Shown: positions 34,671-42,874, counted from the stretch's first letter. The stretch: 64,000 bases of DNA from Actinomadura meyerae (GCF_900188445.1 NZ_FZOR01000038.1:22126-86125), one strand, 5' to 3'. The notes: a model not told the origin generated them from the sequence alone. A program made the numbers and translations.

Positions 34671-34698
34671 AGCTAACTCACAACTTTGCATGGTGCAA
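34671..34698 (-). promoter_or_regulatory. Promoter with TTGCA-N3-TGCAA operator before the TetR gene
   Basis: On the minus strand, TTGCAC (34693-34698) and TTAGCT (34671-34676) form a -35/-10 pair with 16-base spacing. The palindrome TTGCA-TGG-TGCAA (34686-34698) covers the -35. TTGCA-N-TGCAA palindromes are typical of MarR-family operators, and a MarR gene lies just upstream. Confidence 0.6.
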
Positions 34699-34739
34699 TG
34701 ATTCAGGTCGAAGCGGTCGGGGCCGCGGGCCGCGCCGCG

Positions 34740-35264
34740 TCACGCCCAGCCGAGGGGTATGGGCGTGGTCGCCGGGGGCTCCGCTCCGGCCGCGGTGAAG
34801 GCCCGGAGCGCGGCGACCAGGGACCGCCGCTGCTCGGCCGTCATCCGCGCGACGATCGCGGCCAGCTCGTCGCGGCGGCGGGCCGTCACGGTGTCCACGA
34901 CCTCGCGCCCGGTCTCGGTGAGCTGGATGCGGACCTCGCGCCCGCTGTGCGGGCTCGCCCGGCGGTCGACCATCCCGGCGGCCACGAGCCGGTCGGTCAT
35001 CCGCATCGCGGTCGAGGGGTTGACGTGCAGCTTCTCGGCGAGGGCCACCAGCTTGGACGGCCCCTGCGAGGACAGGACGACGAGCATCCGGAACTGCGGC
35101 AGGGTGAGGGTCTCCTCGACCGCCGCGATCGACCGGGCGGAGATCGCGACGAGCAGGCGGGAGGCCGTCAGCAGTGCCGCGGTCATCTCGTCGACGCCCT
35201 GCCGGTCGACCGGGGGCTCGCCGGCTTCGGCGTTCCGGCGCCCCTCGTCCCCGTCCGCGCTCAT
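34740..35264 (-). CDS. MarR-family transcriptional regulator
   Basis: This 174-residue winged-helix regulator has LTLPQFRMLVVLSSQGPSK, the recognition helix HVNPSTAMRMTDRLVAAGM, and the wing DRRASPHSGREVRIQLTETG. Flanking helices give the usual dimer. ATG 35264 follows GGAGGGGG. MarR proteins usually respond to small aromatic ligands or antibiotics. It precedes the TetR gene in the same direction, and the intervening palindrome may be its operator. Confidence 0.9.
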   Translation of the reverse strand: MSADGDEGRRNAEAGEPPVDRQGVDEMTAALLTASRLLVAISARSIAAVEETLTLPQFRMLVVLSSQGPSKLVALAEKLHVNPSTAMRMTDRLVAAGMVDRRASPHSGREVRIQLTETGREVVDTVTARRRDELAAIVARMTAEQRRSLVAALRAFTAAGAEPPATTPIPLGWA

Positions 35265-35367
35265 CGTGCCCCCTCCGCCTTCCCGTCGCCGGCAACGTGC
35301 GAGCCGCGGGCGCCCGGCCGGGCGGCGGGCGCCCCGCCGGGCCGCCGCGGGTACCGGCGTCCGGCGC

Positions 35368-35679
35368 TCAGGACTCGTCGAGCAGTTCGACCTCCTCGCC
35401 CGTGACATCGCTGACCACCGCGAACGCCTCCGGGGTCTCGGGAAGCTTCTGCGCCAGCCCCTGCGCCTCGCGCAGGCGCTCCGGCGAGTCCCAGCGCCAG
35501 ATGCTGATCCACGCGTCCTCGCCGGTCCTGCCGAGCCAGGTCTCGTCCAGGCCGGACACGACGGCGCGGATGGCGGACACGAGGGCGGCGTGCTTCGCGA
35601 TGATCTCGTCGGCGTTGTCCGCGGCGCCCTTGAAGCGGGTGACGGTCATGACGGGTTTTCCCGTAGAGGCAGAAGTCAT
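35368..35679 (-). CDS. Small antibiotic-biosynthesis-monooxygenase-like protein
   Basis: This 103-residue protein fits the dimeric ferredoxin-like ABM fold: VTRFKGAADNADEIIAKHAALVSAIRAV, then DETWLGRTGEDAWISIWRWDSPERLREAQ. Members include cofactor-free oxygenases of polyketide pathways, and also haem-degrading and stress proteins. ATG 35679 gives the full N-terminus; a second ATG ten codons in is possible. It is located beside the polyketide cluster with regulators and an SDR, but the substrate is unknown. Confidence 0.65.
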   Translation of the reverse strand: MTSASTGKPVMTVTRFKGAADNADEIIAKHAALVSAIRAVVSGLDETWLGRTGEDAWISIWRWDSPERLREAQGLAQKLPETPEAFAVVSDVTGEEVELLDES

Positions 35680-35768
35680 GGGGCAAGGATTCCCCTCCGC
35701 TCCTACAGTTCGCGCACACGCGACCTACGGGTGGGCGGGGGGTGTGTGCGCGGTTCATGGCGTGGCGT

Positions 35769-36638
35769 TCACCGTCCTGAGAGTCCTGTCAGCTCGGCCG
35801 AACGCGCCCACAGGTTCCGCTGGAGGGCGGCGTCCCGGCGCGCCGCGACGGGGGGAAGGTTCCGCACGCCGCGCATCGACGAGTAGAACCCGCCGCTGCG
35901 CCCCTCGAACGCGGCCTCGGTCGCCAGGCGCACCGCCAGGCGGGCGGCCTGGCCCGCCGTCCTCATCAGGGGCGTGCGGGCCACCAGCGACGCCGTCCGC
36001 TCCGAGCGCGGCAGGGACTCCCGCACCAGGCCCGTGGCGGCGAGGCCCGGGCAGAGCGCGTTCGCCGTGACGCGGGTCCCCGCGAGCCTGCGGGCGAGCT
36101 CCTGCGTGAACAGGATATTGAACAGCTTCGAGCGCGCGTAGACCCGCAGCGCGCCGCGCAGCCCGTAGTCGCCCGGCTCCGCGAACCGGTCGAGGTCGAC
36201 GCGGCCGGCGAAGCGGTGCGCCTCCGAGGCGACGACCACGATCCGCGCCCGCCCGGCCGCCCGGACGGCGTCCAGCAGCAGGTTGGTCAGCAGGAACGGG
36301 CCGAGGTGGTTGGTCGCGATCATCAGGTCGAGCCCGTCCGGGCCGGTCGCGCCGCGCAGCCGCTGGACGCCCGCGTTGTTGACCAGGACGTCGAGCCGCC
36401 CGTAGCGGGCGGTGAGCCGGCGCGCGACCCGGCGCACGTCGGCGCGCACCGACAGGTCGGCGAGGAACGTCTCCAGGTCGGCGTCCGGCATCTCGGCCGC
36501 GAACTCCGCGACCAGCGCCGCGCCGCGGGCCGGGTCGCGGCACACGACCCCGACCCGGTGGTCCCGCGCCAGCGCCCGGGCGATCTCCTTGCCGATCCCC
36601 GAGGTCGCGCCGGTCACCACCGCGATTCGCTCGCACAC
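35769..36638 (-). CDS. Short-chain dehydrogenase/reductase
   Basis: This 289-residue NAD(P)-dependent SDR resembles retinol-dehydrogenase-type family members: cofactor loop TGATSGIGKEIA, NNAGVQRL, and the catalytic YARSK (YxxxK) with a Ser in VVVASEA. GTG 36638 begins directly at the Rossmann strand (VCERIAVVTG). It diverges from the SnoaL-like gene across 143 bases holding a cluster promoter element. The substrate may be a ketone on the polyketide or sugar, but this is unproven. Confidence 0.87.
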   Translation of the reverse strand: MCERIAVVTGATSGIGKEIARALARDHRVGVVCRDPARGAALVAEFAAEMPDADLETFLADLSVRADVRRVARRLTARYGRLDVLVNNAGVQRLRGATGPDGLDLMIATNHLGPFLLTNLLLDAVRAAGRARIVVVASEAHRFAGRVDLDRFAEPGDYGLRGALRVYARSKLFNILFTQELARRLAGTRVTANALCPGLAATGLVRESLPRSERTASLVARTPLMRTAGQAARLAVRLATEAAFEGRSGGFYSSMRGVRNLPPVAARRDAALQRNLWARSAELTGLSGR

Positions 36639-36695
36639 GGATTTTATCGTGCCAAAACTTCGGTTCCGGAAGAAGACCGCGCACCGAATTGGATC

Positions 36696-36738
36696 GAGCA
36701 ATCTGGGAGGTGAGGGCGGCCGACCCGGAGTAGATAGT
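36696..36738 (+). promoter_or_regulatory. Cluster promoter element before the SnoaL-like/aminosugar operon (copy 2)
   Basis: GAGCAATCTGG (36696-36706) is followed by a -10-like GATAGT at 36733-36738, 37 bases from the element start. This would drive the four-gene operon beginning at 36782. Confidence 0.65.
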
Positions 36739-36781
36739 GGAAAGGCATGCGTCGATTCCACCACCAGCCAGGAGGGGGCCT

Positions 36782-37192
36782 ATGTCCGAGCAGCTGAGGG
36801 CCGTGGTCGAGCAGCTCTACGAGGGCCTGAACACCGCGGACGTCGAATTGCTGCCCAAGCTGTTCGACCCGGCGGCCGAGATCCGCACGCCGACCTCGCT
36901 CCCCTGGTCGACCGGTCACTACTCGGGACCGGACGGCCCCGCCCAGTATTTCCAGGGCGCGGTGGAAATGCTGGAGTCGACGCGATTCAACGTCGAGGCC
37001 ATCCGCGTCGACGGCGACTGGGCCGCCGCCTTCGGCGACTGGACCGGGAAGTTCCGCGAATCGGGCGGCGAATTCAACGTGCGCTTCGTCCATTTCTGGA
37101 CCTTCCGCGACGGGAAAGTCGTGTACAGCGAGGGCATCTCGGACACCGTGGGCATCGTCCGGGCGTACGAGGCGTCCGGCGCCCGGGCCTGA
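36782..37192 (+). CDS. SnoaL-like (NTF2 fold) protein
   Basis: This 136-residue protein has the NTF2-like fold: an N-terminal helix (SEQLRAVVEQLYEGLNTADVELLPKLF), then a beta-sheet with YSGPDGPAQYFQGA, FNVEAIRVDGDWAAAFGDWTG and VRFVHFWTFRDGKVV. SnoaL-type members act as polyketide cyclases, epoxide hydrolases or isomerases. ATG 36782 follows GGAGG. It is the first gene of a probable operon with the sugar N-oxidase, aminotransferase and C-methyltransferase. Whether it acts on sugar or aglycone is open. Confidence 0.82.
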   Translation: MSEQLRAVVEQLYEGLNTADVELLPKLFDPAAEIRTPTSLPWSTGHYSGPDGPAQYFQGAVEMLESTRFNVEAIRVDGDWAAAFGDWTGKFRESGGEFNVRFVHFWTFRDGKVVYSEGISDTVGIVRAYEASGARA

Positions 37193-37221
37193 CGGCCGCC
37201 GGGAAAGGTGTGAGGAGCGCC

Positions 37222-38511
37222 ATGGCCACACGAGCCCCACTCCAGCACGCGGCGGCACTCGAGGGGCCGGTCACGGCCCAGGGCCGCGCGCTGCTCGACC
37301 GACTCGCCGAGCACCTGCCGCGGATCGAGGCGTCGGCCGCGGAGAACGACCGCGAGGGCGCCTTTCCCGCCGACACCTTCGACGCGTTCCGCAAGACCGG
37401 GCTGATGGGCGCGACCGTGCCCGCCAGGCTGGGCGGGCTCGGCGTCGACCGGCTCTACGACGCCGCGGTCGCGCTCCTGGAGGTGGCCAAGGCGGACGCG
37501 TCGACGGCGCTGGCCCTGCACATGCAGTTCAGCCGCGGGCTCACCCTCGGCTTCGAATGGCGGCACGGCGACCGGCGGGCCGCCGCGCTGGCCGAGCGGC
37601 TGCTGCGGCTCATGGCGTCGGGCGAGGCGGTCGTCTGCTCCGGCATCAGGGACCACCACTCGGTGGTCACGACGCTGAAGCCCGACGGCTCGGGCGGCTG
37701 GCTGCTCTCCGGCCGCAAAACGCTGGTCAGCATGGGGCCCATCGGCACGCACTTCGTCATCAACGCGAAGACCGACGTGCCCGGCGAGAAGCCCCGGCTG
37801 GTCTCCCCCGTGGTCTCCCGCGGCGCGCGCGGCCTGGCGGTGCTCGACAACTGGGACGGCCTGGGGATGCGGGCCTCCGGCACGGTCGACGTCATCTTCG
37901 ACAACTGCCCCGTGCCCGCCGAGGACGTGCTCTTCCGCGACCCGGTGGGCTCGCGGAACGACGCCGTGCTCGCCGGGCAGACGGTCAGCTCGATCGCCAT
38001 GCTGGGCATCTACGCCGGGATCGCCCAGGCCGCCCGCGACTGCACGGTCTCGTCCGTCGCCCGCCGGTCCGGGCCCCCCGCGGGCGCGACCCGCACGCTC
38101 CTCGCGGAGATCGACACGCGCCTGTACGCGCTGCGCGCGACCGCGGGCGCGGCGCTGGCGACCGCCGACGGCGCCGGCGACGACCTCGGCGGCGACCCGG
38201 CCGAGCGCGGGCGCCGGATGATGCGGTCCTTCCAGTGCGCCAAGATGCTGGTCAACCAGCTCGCACCGATGATCGTCAGCGACTGCCTGACGCTGCTCGG
38301 CGGCGCCTCGTACACCGCGTCCCACCTGCTGGGCCGGCTCTACCGGGACGTCCGGGCGGGCGGGTTCATGCAGCCGTACACCTACGTCGACGGCGTGGAC
38401 TTCCTCAGCGCCCAGGCGCTCGGCATCGACCGCGACAACAACTACATGAGCACCTGGGCGGCGCGGCCCGGGCGGAACGGCGGAGCCGGAGACGCGGAGG
38501 TGGCCCCGTGA
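37222..38511 (+). CDS. Acyl-CoA-dehydrogenase-fold flavin monooxygenase, probable aminosugar N-oxidase (nitrososynthase-like)
   Basis: This 429-residue flavoprotein has the acyl-CoA dehydrogenase fold (class D monooxygenase). Stretches such as STALALHMQFSRG, NWDGLGMRASGTVDV and GGFMQPYTYVDGVDFLSAQ resemble, from memory, KijD3/EvdC/RubN8, which oxidise the 3-amino group of dTDP-aminosugars to nitroso or nitro sugars. The context supports this: next are a sugar aminotransferase and a sugar C-3 methyltransferase. ATG 37222 follows GAGGAG. Its stop overlaps the next start (GTGA). A plain acyl-CoA dehydrogenase is the alternative but fits the neighbours less well. Confidence 0.72.
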   Translation: MATRAPLQHAAALEGPVTAQGRALLDRLAEHLPRIEASAAENDREGAFPADTFDAFRKTGLMGATVPARLGGLGVDRLYDAAVALLEVAKADASTALALHMQFSRGLTLGFEWRHGDRRAAALAERLLRLMASGEAVVCSGIRDHHSVVTTLKPDGSGGWLLSGRKTLVSMGPIGTHFVINAKTDVPGEKPRLVSPVVSRGARGLAVLDNWDGLGMRASGTVDVIFDNCPVPAEDVLFRDPVGSRNDAVLAGQTVSSIAMLGIYAGIAQAARDCTVSSVARRSGPPAGATRTLLAEIDTRLYALRATAGAALATADGAGDDLGGDPAERGRRMMRSFQCAKMLVNQLAPMIVSDCLTLLGGASYTASHLLGRLYRDVRAGGFMQPYTYVDGVDFLSAQALGIDRDNNYMSTWAARPGRNGGAGDAEVAP

Positions 38512-39638
38512 GCCGCGGGACGACGCGTGTGTGGGACTACCTGGCGGAGTACGAGCAGGAGAAGGACGACCTGCTCGACGCCGTCGAGACGGTGTTCGAG
38601 TCAGGTCAGCTGGTCCTCGGCAAGAGCGTCGAGGGCTTCGAGGCCGAGTTCGCGGAGTACCACGGGATCTCGTACTGCACCGGCGTCGACAACGGCACCA
38701 ACGCCGTCCTGCTCGGCCTCCAGGCGCTGGGCATCGGCCCCGGCGCCGAGGTTATCACGGTGTCCAACACCGCGGCCCCCACGGTCGTGGCGATCGACGC
38801 GGCCGGCGCCACACCGGTCTTCGTCGACGTGAACGAGGGCGACTACCTCATGGACACCGCCCAGGTGGCGGACGCGATCACGCCGCTGACGCGCGCGCTG
38901 CTGCCCGTCCACCTCTACGGGCAGTGCGTCGACATGGCCCCGCTCGAACGGCTGGCCGCCGAGCACGGCCTGCACATTCTGGAGGACTGCGCGCAGGCGC
39001 ACGGCGCCCGCCACCACGGCCGGACGGCCGGGACGATGGGCGACGCGGCCGCGTTCTCGTTCTACCCGACCAAGGTGCTCGGCGCCTACGGCGACGGCGG
39101 CGCCGTCATCACCGACGACGCGGACACCGACGCGAACCTCCGCCGGCTGCGCTACTACGGGATGGCCGAGCGGTACTACGTCGTCCGGACGCCGGGGCAC
39201 AACTCGCGGCTCGACGAGGTGCAGGCCGAGATCCTCCGCCGCAAGCTCCGCCGCCTCGACGCCTACATCGCGCGGCGCCGGGAGGTGGCGCGGCGGTACG
39301 AGGAGGGGCTCGGCGACCTCACCGGCCCCGGCGGGCTGACGCTGCCGTTGACGGCGCCCGGCAACGAGCACGTCTACTACGTGTACGTCGTGCGCCACCC
39401 GCGCCGCGACGAGATCATCGAGCGCCTCAAGAGCCGTGACATCGCGCTGAACATCAGCTACCCGTGGCCCGTGCACACCATGAGCGGGTTCGCGAAGCTC
39501 GGCTACTCCGAGGGCGCGCTGCCGGTCACCGAGCGGCTCGCCGGCGAGATCTTCTCGCTGCCCATGTACCCGTCCCTGTCCGCGGACCTCCAGGACAAGG
39601 TGATCGACGCGCTGCGCGAGGTGCTGGCCGCGCTGTGA
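38508..39638 (+). CDS. PLP-dependent sugar aminotransferase (DegT/DnrJ/EryC1/StrS family)
   Basis: This 376-residue enzyme transfers an amino group to a keto carbon of a dTDP-deoxysugar. It has VLGKSVEGFEAEFAEYHG, GVDNGTNAV, the PLP Asp in ILEDCAQAHGA, and the Schiff-base lysine in FSFYPTKVLGAYGDGG, followed by GHNSRLDEVQAEIL. GTG 38508 overlaps the preceding stop and follows GGAGGTGG. It probably installs the C-3 amine that the upstream flavoenzyme oxidises. C-3 against C-4 specificity cannot be read from sequence alone. Confidence 0.92.
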   Translation: MSRGTTRVWDYLAEYEQEKDDLLDAVETVFESGQLVLGKSVEGFEAEFAEYHGISYCTGVDNGTNAVLLGLQALGIGPGAEVITVSNTAAPTVVAIDAAGATPVFVDVNEGDYLMDTAQVADAITPLTRALLPVHLYGQCVDMAPLERLAAEHGLHILEDCAQAHGARHHGRTAGTMGDAAAFSFYPTKVLGAYGDGGAVITDDADTDANLRRLRYYGMAERYYVVRTPGHNSRLDEVQAEILRRKLRRLDAYIARRREVARRYEEGLGDLTGPGGLTLPLTAPGNEHVYYVYVVRHPRRDEIIERLKSRDIALNISYPWPVHTMSGFAKLGYSEGALPVTERLAGEIFSLPMYPSLSADLQDKVIDALREVLAAL

Positions 39639-39681
39639 CGGCCGGGGACGGATCCGCCTCCACCCGCAAAGGAGCCCGTCA

Positions 39682-40926
39682 ATGAACGATCGTGCCGAGG
39701 TGCCCGCGCCCGCCGGCTGCCGCGTCTGCGGCGGAGGCGTCGAGGAGTTCCTGGACCTGGGCCGCCAGCCGCTGTCGGACCGCTTCCGCGACCCCGGCGA
39801 CGAGGGCGAGGAGTTCTTCTACCGGCTCGCCGTCGGCCGCTGCCGGTCGTGCACGATGGTCCAGCTCGTCGACGAGGTCCCCCGCGACCTGATGTTCCAC
39901 GCCGGCTACCCGTACTACTCGTCGGGGTCGTCGGTGATGCGGGAGCACTTCGCCGGCGTCGCGCGCCGCTTCCTCGCCACCGAGCTCACCGGCTCCGATC
40001 CGTTCATCGTGGAGATGGGCTGCAACGACGGGATCATGCTGGAGACGGTCAAGGACGCGGGGGTGCGCCACCTCGGCTTCGAGCCCTCGTCGGGCGTCGC
40101 CGAGCTGGCCGCCGCGAAGGGCGTGCGGGTGCGCACCGACTTCTTCGCCGGTGACACGGCGGCGGAGGTCCGCGCCGCCGAGGGTCCGGCCGACGTCGTC
40201 TACGCGGCGAACACCCTGTGCCACATCCCGTACATGCCCTCGGTGTTCGAGGGCGTGGACGCGCTGCTGGCGCGCGACGGCGTGTTCGTCTTCGAGGACC
40301 CCTATCTCGGCGACATCGTCGCCAAGTCGAGCTTCGACCAGATCTACGACGAGCACTTCTTCCTGTTCTCGGCGTCGTCGGTGCACCTGATGGCCGAGGC
40401 GTTCGGCTTCGAGCTGGTCGACGTCGAGCGGCTCGCCGTCCACGGCGGCGAGGTGCGGTACACCCTCGCGCGGGCCGGCGCCCGCCCGCGGTCGGAGGCC
40501 GTGCGGCTGCTGCTCGCGGCCGAGCGGCGGCAGCGGCTCACCGAGCCCTCGGCCCTGCGCGGGTTCGCGGAGAACGTGGGCAGGATCCGGGACGACCTCG
40601 TCGAACTGCTGCGCGGCATCCGGGCCGAGGGGGCCACCGTGGCCGGGTACGGCGCGACCGCCAAGAGCGCCACGGTGACCAACTTCTGCGGGATCGGCCC
40701 CGAGCTCGTCCCGTTCGTGTGCGACACGACCCCGGCCAAGCAGCACCGGCTGACGCCCGGCCGGCACATTCCGGTCCGGCCGCCGGCCGACTTCCGCGAC
40801 CCCTACCCGGACTACGCGCTGCTGTTCGCCTGGAACCACGCCGAGGAGATCATGGCCAAGGAGCAGGAGTTCACGGCGGCCGGCGGGCGCTGGATCCTGT
40901 ACGTGCCCGAGGTGCACCTGGTCTGA
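39682..40926 (+). CDS. NDP-hexose C-3 methyltransferase (TylCIII/KijD1-like)
   Basis: This 414-residue SAM-dependent enzyme makes branched deoxysugars. It has the three-part family layout: an N-terminal zinc-binding domain (CRVCGGGVEEFLDLG, and C-x2-C in GRCRSC), a SAM domain with VEMGCNDGIMLETVKDAG, and a C-terminal domain with GYGATAKSATVTNFC and LFAWNHAEEIMAKE. It lies third in the aminosugar cassette. ATG 39682 follows AAAGGAG. The last five codons including the stop are repeated twice more in frame downstream. Confidence 0.9.
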   Translation: MNDRAEVPAPAGCRVCGGGVEEFLDLGRQPLSDRFRDPGDEGEEFFYRLAVGRCRSCTMVQLVDEVPRDLMFHAGYPYYSSGSSVMREHFAGVARRFLATELTGSDPFIVEMGCNDGIMLETVKDAGVRHLGFEPSSGVAELAAAKGVRVRTDFFAGDTAAEVRAAEGPADVVYAANTLCHIPYMPSVFEGVDALLARDGVFVFEDPYLGDIVAKSSFDQIYDEHFFLFSASSVHLMAEAFGFELVDVERLAVHGGEVRYTLARAGARPRSEAVRLLLAAERRQRLTEPSALRGFAENVGRIRDDLVELLRGIRAEGATVAGYGATAKSATVTNFCGIGPELVPFVCDTTPAKQHRLTPGRHIPVRPPADFRDPYPDYALLFAWNHAEEIMAKEQEFTAAGGRWILYVPEVHLV

Positions 40927-40956
40927 GTGCACCTGGTCTGAGTGCACCTGGTCTGA
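40912..40956 (+). repeat. Three perfect 15-base tandem copies including the stop codon
   Basis: GTGCACCTGGTCTGA occurs at 40912-40926, 40927-40941 and 40942-40956 without mismatch. Each copy encodes VHLV followed by TGA, and all three are in the same frame, giving three in-frame stops. Confidence 0.95.
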
Positions 40957-40973
40957 CACCCCCGGGTGTGCGC

Positions 40974-41005
40974 GCGCCGGATCCGGCCGGGACCGGATCC
41001 GGCGC
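40974..41005. terminator. Bidirectional hairpin between the C-methyltransferase and exporter operons
   Basis: A perfect 13-base stem (40974-40986, GCGCCGGATCCGG, with 40993-41005) and a 6-base loop lie between convergent stops at 40926 and 41013. Confidence 0.8.
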
Positions 41006-41012
41006 TCCGGGC

Positions 41013-41852
41013 TCAGGTCCGGCGGCGGTAGGCCAGCACCGCGAGCGGCGCGAACACGACCACCAGGCCCGCCGACCACAGCAGCGACTTGGTCAGGGGC
41101 TCGGCCACGTCGCCGCCGATGAGCAGGCCGCGGCACGCCTCCATGGTGTGCCCGACCGGGTTGACCTTCGCCCACGCCTGCAGCCAGCCCGGCAGCGTCT
41201 CGGTGGGCGCCACCATGTCGGTGCCGAACGCCAGCGGGAAGATGCTGAGCGCGACGATGGTCTGCACCGAGGCGGTCTCCTTGATGACCATCCCGAGCAG
41301 GATCCAGAGCCAGCTCAGGCTCATCCCGAAGACGATGGTCAGCAGCGCCGCCCCGAGCGCCCGGAGCGGGTCGGTCTCGATCCGGAACCCGATCAGGTAC
41401 CCGAACGCCAGCAGCGTGACGATGGAGACGAGGTAGCGCACCACGTCGGCCAGCACCGAGCCGATCAGCGGGGCCGAGCGGCTGATGGGCAGGCTGCGGA
41501 ACCGGTCGAAGATGCCCTTCTTGATGTCGAGGGACAGGTTGACGCCGGTGGCGATCATGCCCGCCATGATCGCGGACAGGACCAGGATCGCGGGGAGCGT
41601 GCGCTGCAGGTAGGCGTGCGTGGAGCCGGAGACCGCGCCGCCGAACATGTACACGAAGATCAGCAGGAAGGTGACCGGCGCGATCACCGCGTCGCTGATG
41701 CTGATCGGGTTCCGCTTGATCTTGATCAGGTTGCGCCGGGCCAGCGCGAGGCTGTGCCACAGCACCGCGTACCGGCGGTGCGGCGGCGCCTCCCGGCGGA
41801 CGTGCTCCTCCTCCGCCGCCGTCCGTTCGACCGCGGACGTCGTCTCGCTCAT
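41013..41852 (-). CDS. ABC-2 type exporter permease (DrrB-like)
   Basis: This 279-residue permease with about six helices belongs to the ABC-2 family of antibiotic exporters, with NLIKIKRNPISISDAVIAP at the N-terminus and the MPGWLQAW/VNPVGHTMEACRGLL-type region (here LPGWLQAWAKVNPVGHTME) typical of DrrB. ATG 41852 overlaps the ATPase stop (ATGA). With the ATPase it should export the cluster product for self-protection. Confidence 0.9.
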   Translation of the reverse strand: MSETTSAVERTAAEEEHVRREAPPHRRYAVLWHSLALARRNLIKIKRNPISISDAVIAPVTFLLIFVYMFGGAVSGSTHAYLQRTLPAILVLSAIMAGMIATGVNLSLDIKKGIFDRFRSLPISRSAPLIGSVLADVVRYLVSIVTLLAFGYLIGFRIETDPLRALGAALLTIVFGMSLSWLWILLGMVIKETASVQTIVALSIFPLAFGTDMVAPTETLPGWLQAWAKVNPVGHTMEACRGLLIGGDVAEPLTKSLLWSAGLVVVFAPLAVLAYRRRT

Positions 41853-42823
41853 GCGGCCTCCTCCTCGTCCTCGTCCTCGCCGTCCCGCTTCGCCTTGCTG
41901 CGGCCGGTGAGCGTGAAGAACACCTCGTCGAGGCTCGGCAGGCGCAGCGCGAGCTCCGTCACGCCGATCCCCGCCGCCTCCAGTTCGCGGACGGTCCGGT
42001 GCAGCTCCGCGTCCCCGTCCACCTGGACGGTCACGGCGTCGCGGCCGTGGGCCTCCGCCGGGCGCCCCGCGACCCCGCTGATGATCGTGGCGACCTCCTC
42101 CAGCCGCCCGGGGTCCTTCGGCCGCACCGAGATGGTCTGGCCCCCGACGAGCGCCTTCAGCTCCGCCGCGGTCCCGCGCGCGATGACCTCGCCGTGGTCG
42201 ATGACCACGATGTCGTCGGCCAGCGCGTCGGCCTCCTCCAGGTACTGCGTGGTCAGCAGCACGGCACCGCCGCCGTCGGTCATCGACCGGATCATCCGCC
42301 ACACGTCCCCGCGCTTGCCGGGGTCGAGGCCCGTCGTCGGCTCGTCCAGGTAGATCACGGCGGGTCGGCCGATGAGGCTCGCGGCGAGGTCGAGGCGGCG
42401 GCGCATCCCGCCGGAGTAGGTGCCGACCTTCTGCCCGCCCGCGTCGGTGAGCTCGAACCGTTCGAGCATCTGCGCGGCGCGGGCCTGCGCCTCCTTGCGG
42501 CGCATGTTGAGCAGCTGCCCGATCAGCACCAGGTTCTCGTGCCCGGTGAGGTCCTCGTCCACGGACGCGTACTGGCCGGTCAGGCCGATCAGCTCGCGCA
42601 CCTTGGCGGCGTCCCGGACGACGTCGTATCCGCATGCCATGGCCCGGCCCTCGTCCGGCTGCAGGAGCGTGGCGAGGATGCGCACCGCCGTCGTCTTGCC
42701 CGCCCCGTTGGGGCCGAGCACGCCGAGCACGCTTCCCGGCCGCGCCGCGAGGTCGATTCCCGCGAGCGCCGTCGTTTCACCAAATCTCTTGACCAGGCCT
42801 TCGGTTTGAAACGCATAGGTCAT
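41849..42823 (-). CDS. ABC exporter ATP-binding protein (DrrA-like)
   Basis: This 324-residue ATPase has Walker A GPNGAGKTT, signature YSGGMRRRLDLA, Walker B VIYLDEPTTGLDP and a DrrA-type C-terminal extension (GVTELALRLPSLDEVFFTLTG). It energises the adjacent permease. The N-terminus TYAFQTEGLVKRFG is almost identical to that of the second exporter ATPase at 49.2 kb. ATG 42823 is used; the ribosome-binding site is weak. The promoter holds a 22-base-spaced heptad pair shared with the second exporter. Confidence 0.93.
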   Translation of the reverse strand: MTYAFQTEGLVKRFGETTALAGIDLAARPGSVLGVLGPNGAGKTTAVRILATLLQPDEGRAMACGYDVVRDAAKVRELIGLTGQYASVDEDLTGHENLVLIGQLLNMRRKEAQARAAQMLERFELTDAGGQKVGTYSGGMRRRLDLAASLIGRPAVIYLDEPTTGLDPGKRGDVWRMIRSMTDGGGAVLLTTQYLEEADALADDIVVIDHGEVIARGTAAELKALVGGQTISVRPKDPGRLEEVATIISGVAGRPAEAHGRDAVTVQVDGDAELHRTVRELEAAGIGVTELALRLPSLDEVFFTLTGRSKAKRDGEDEDEEEAA

Positions 42824-42845
42824 GCCACTGAGCGTGACAGCCGTT

Positions 42846-42874
42846 ACTGGCAAACCGCCTACAGAACGCTTGCA
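42846..42874 (-). promoter_or_regulatory. Heptad direct repeat in the first exporter promoter
   Basis: On the plus strand ACTGGCA (42846-42852) and GCTTGCA (42868-42874) start 22 bases apart, flanking GCCTACAGA. The same layout with the same central GCCTACAGA recurs before the second exporter. Two-turn spacing of direct heptads is the hallmark of SARP/OmpR-type binding. Confidence 0.6.

Noticed and set aside
36639..36650. ATTTTATC patch as a leaderless -10 promoter for the SDR gene
   Set aside because: On the minus strand the TAAAAT hexamer ends only 2 bases before the GTG, too close for a leaderless start; no matching -35 was found.
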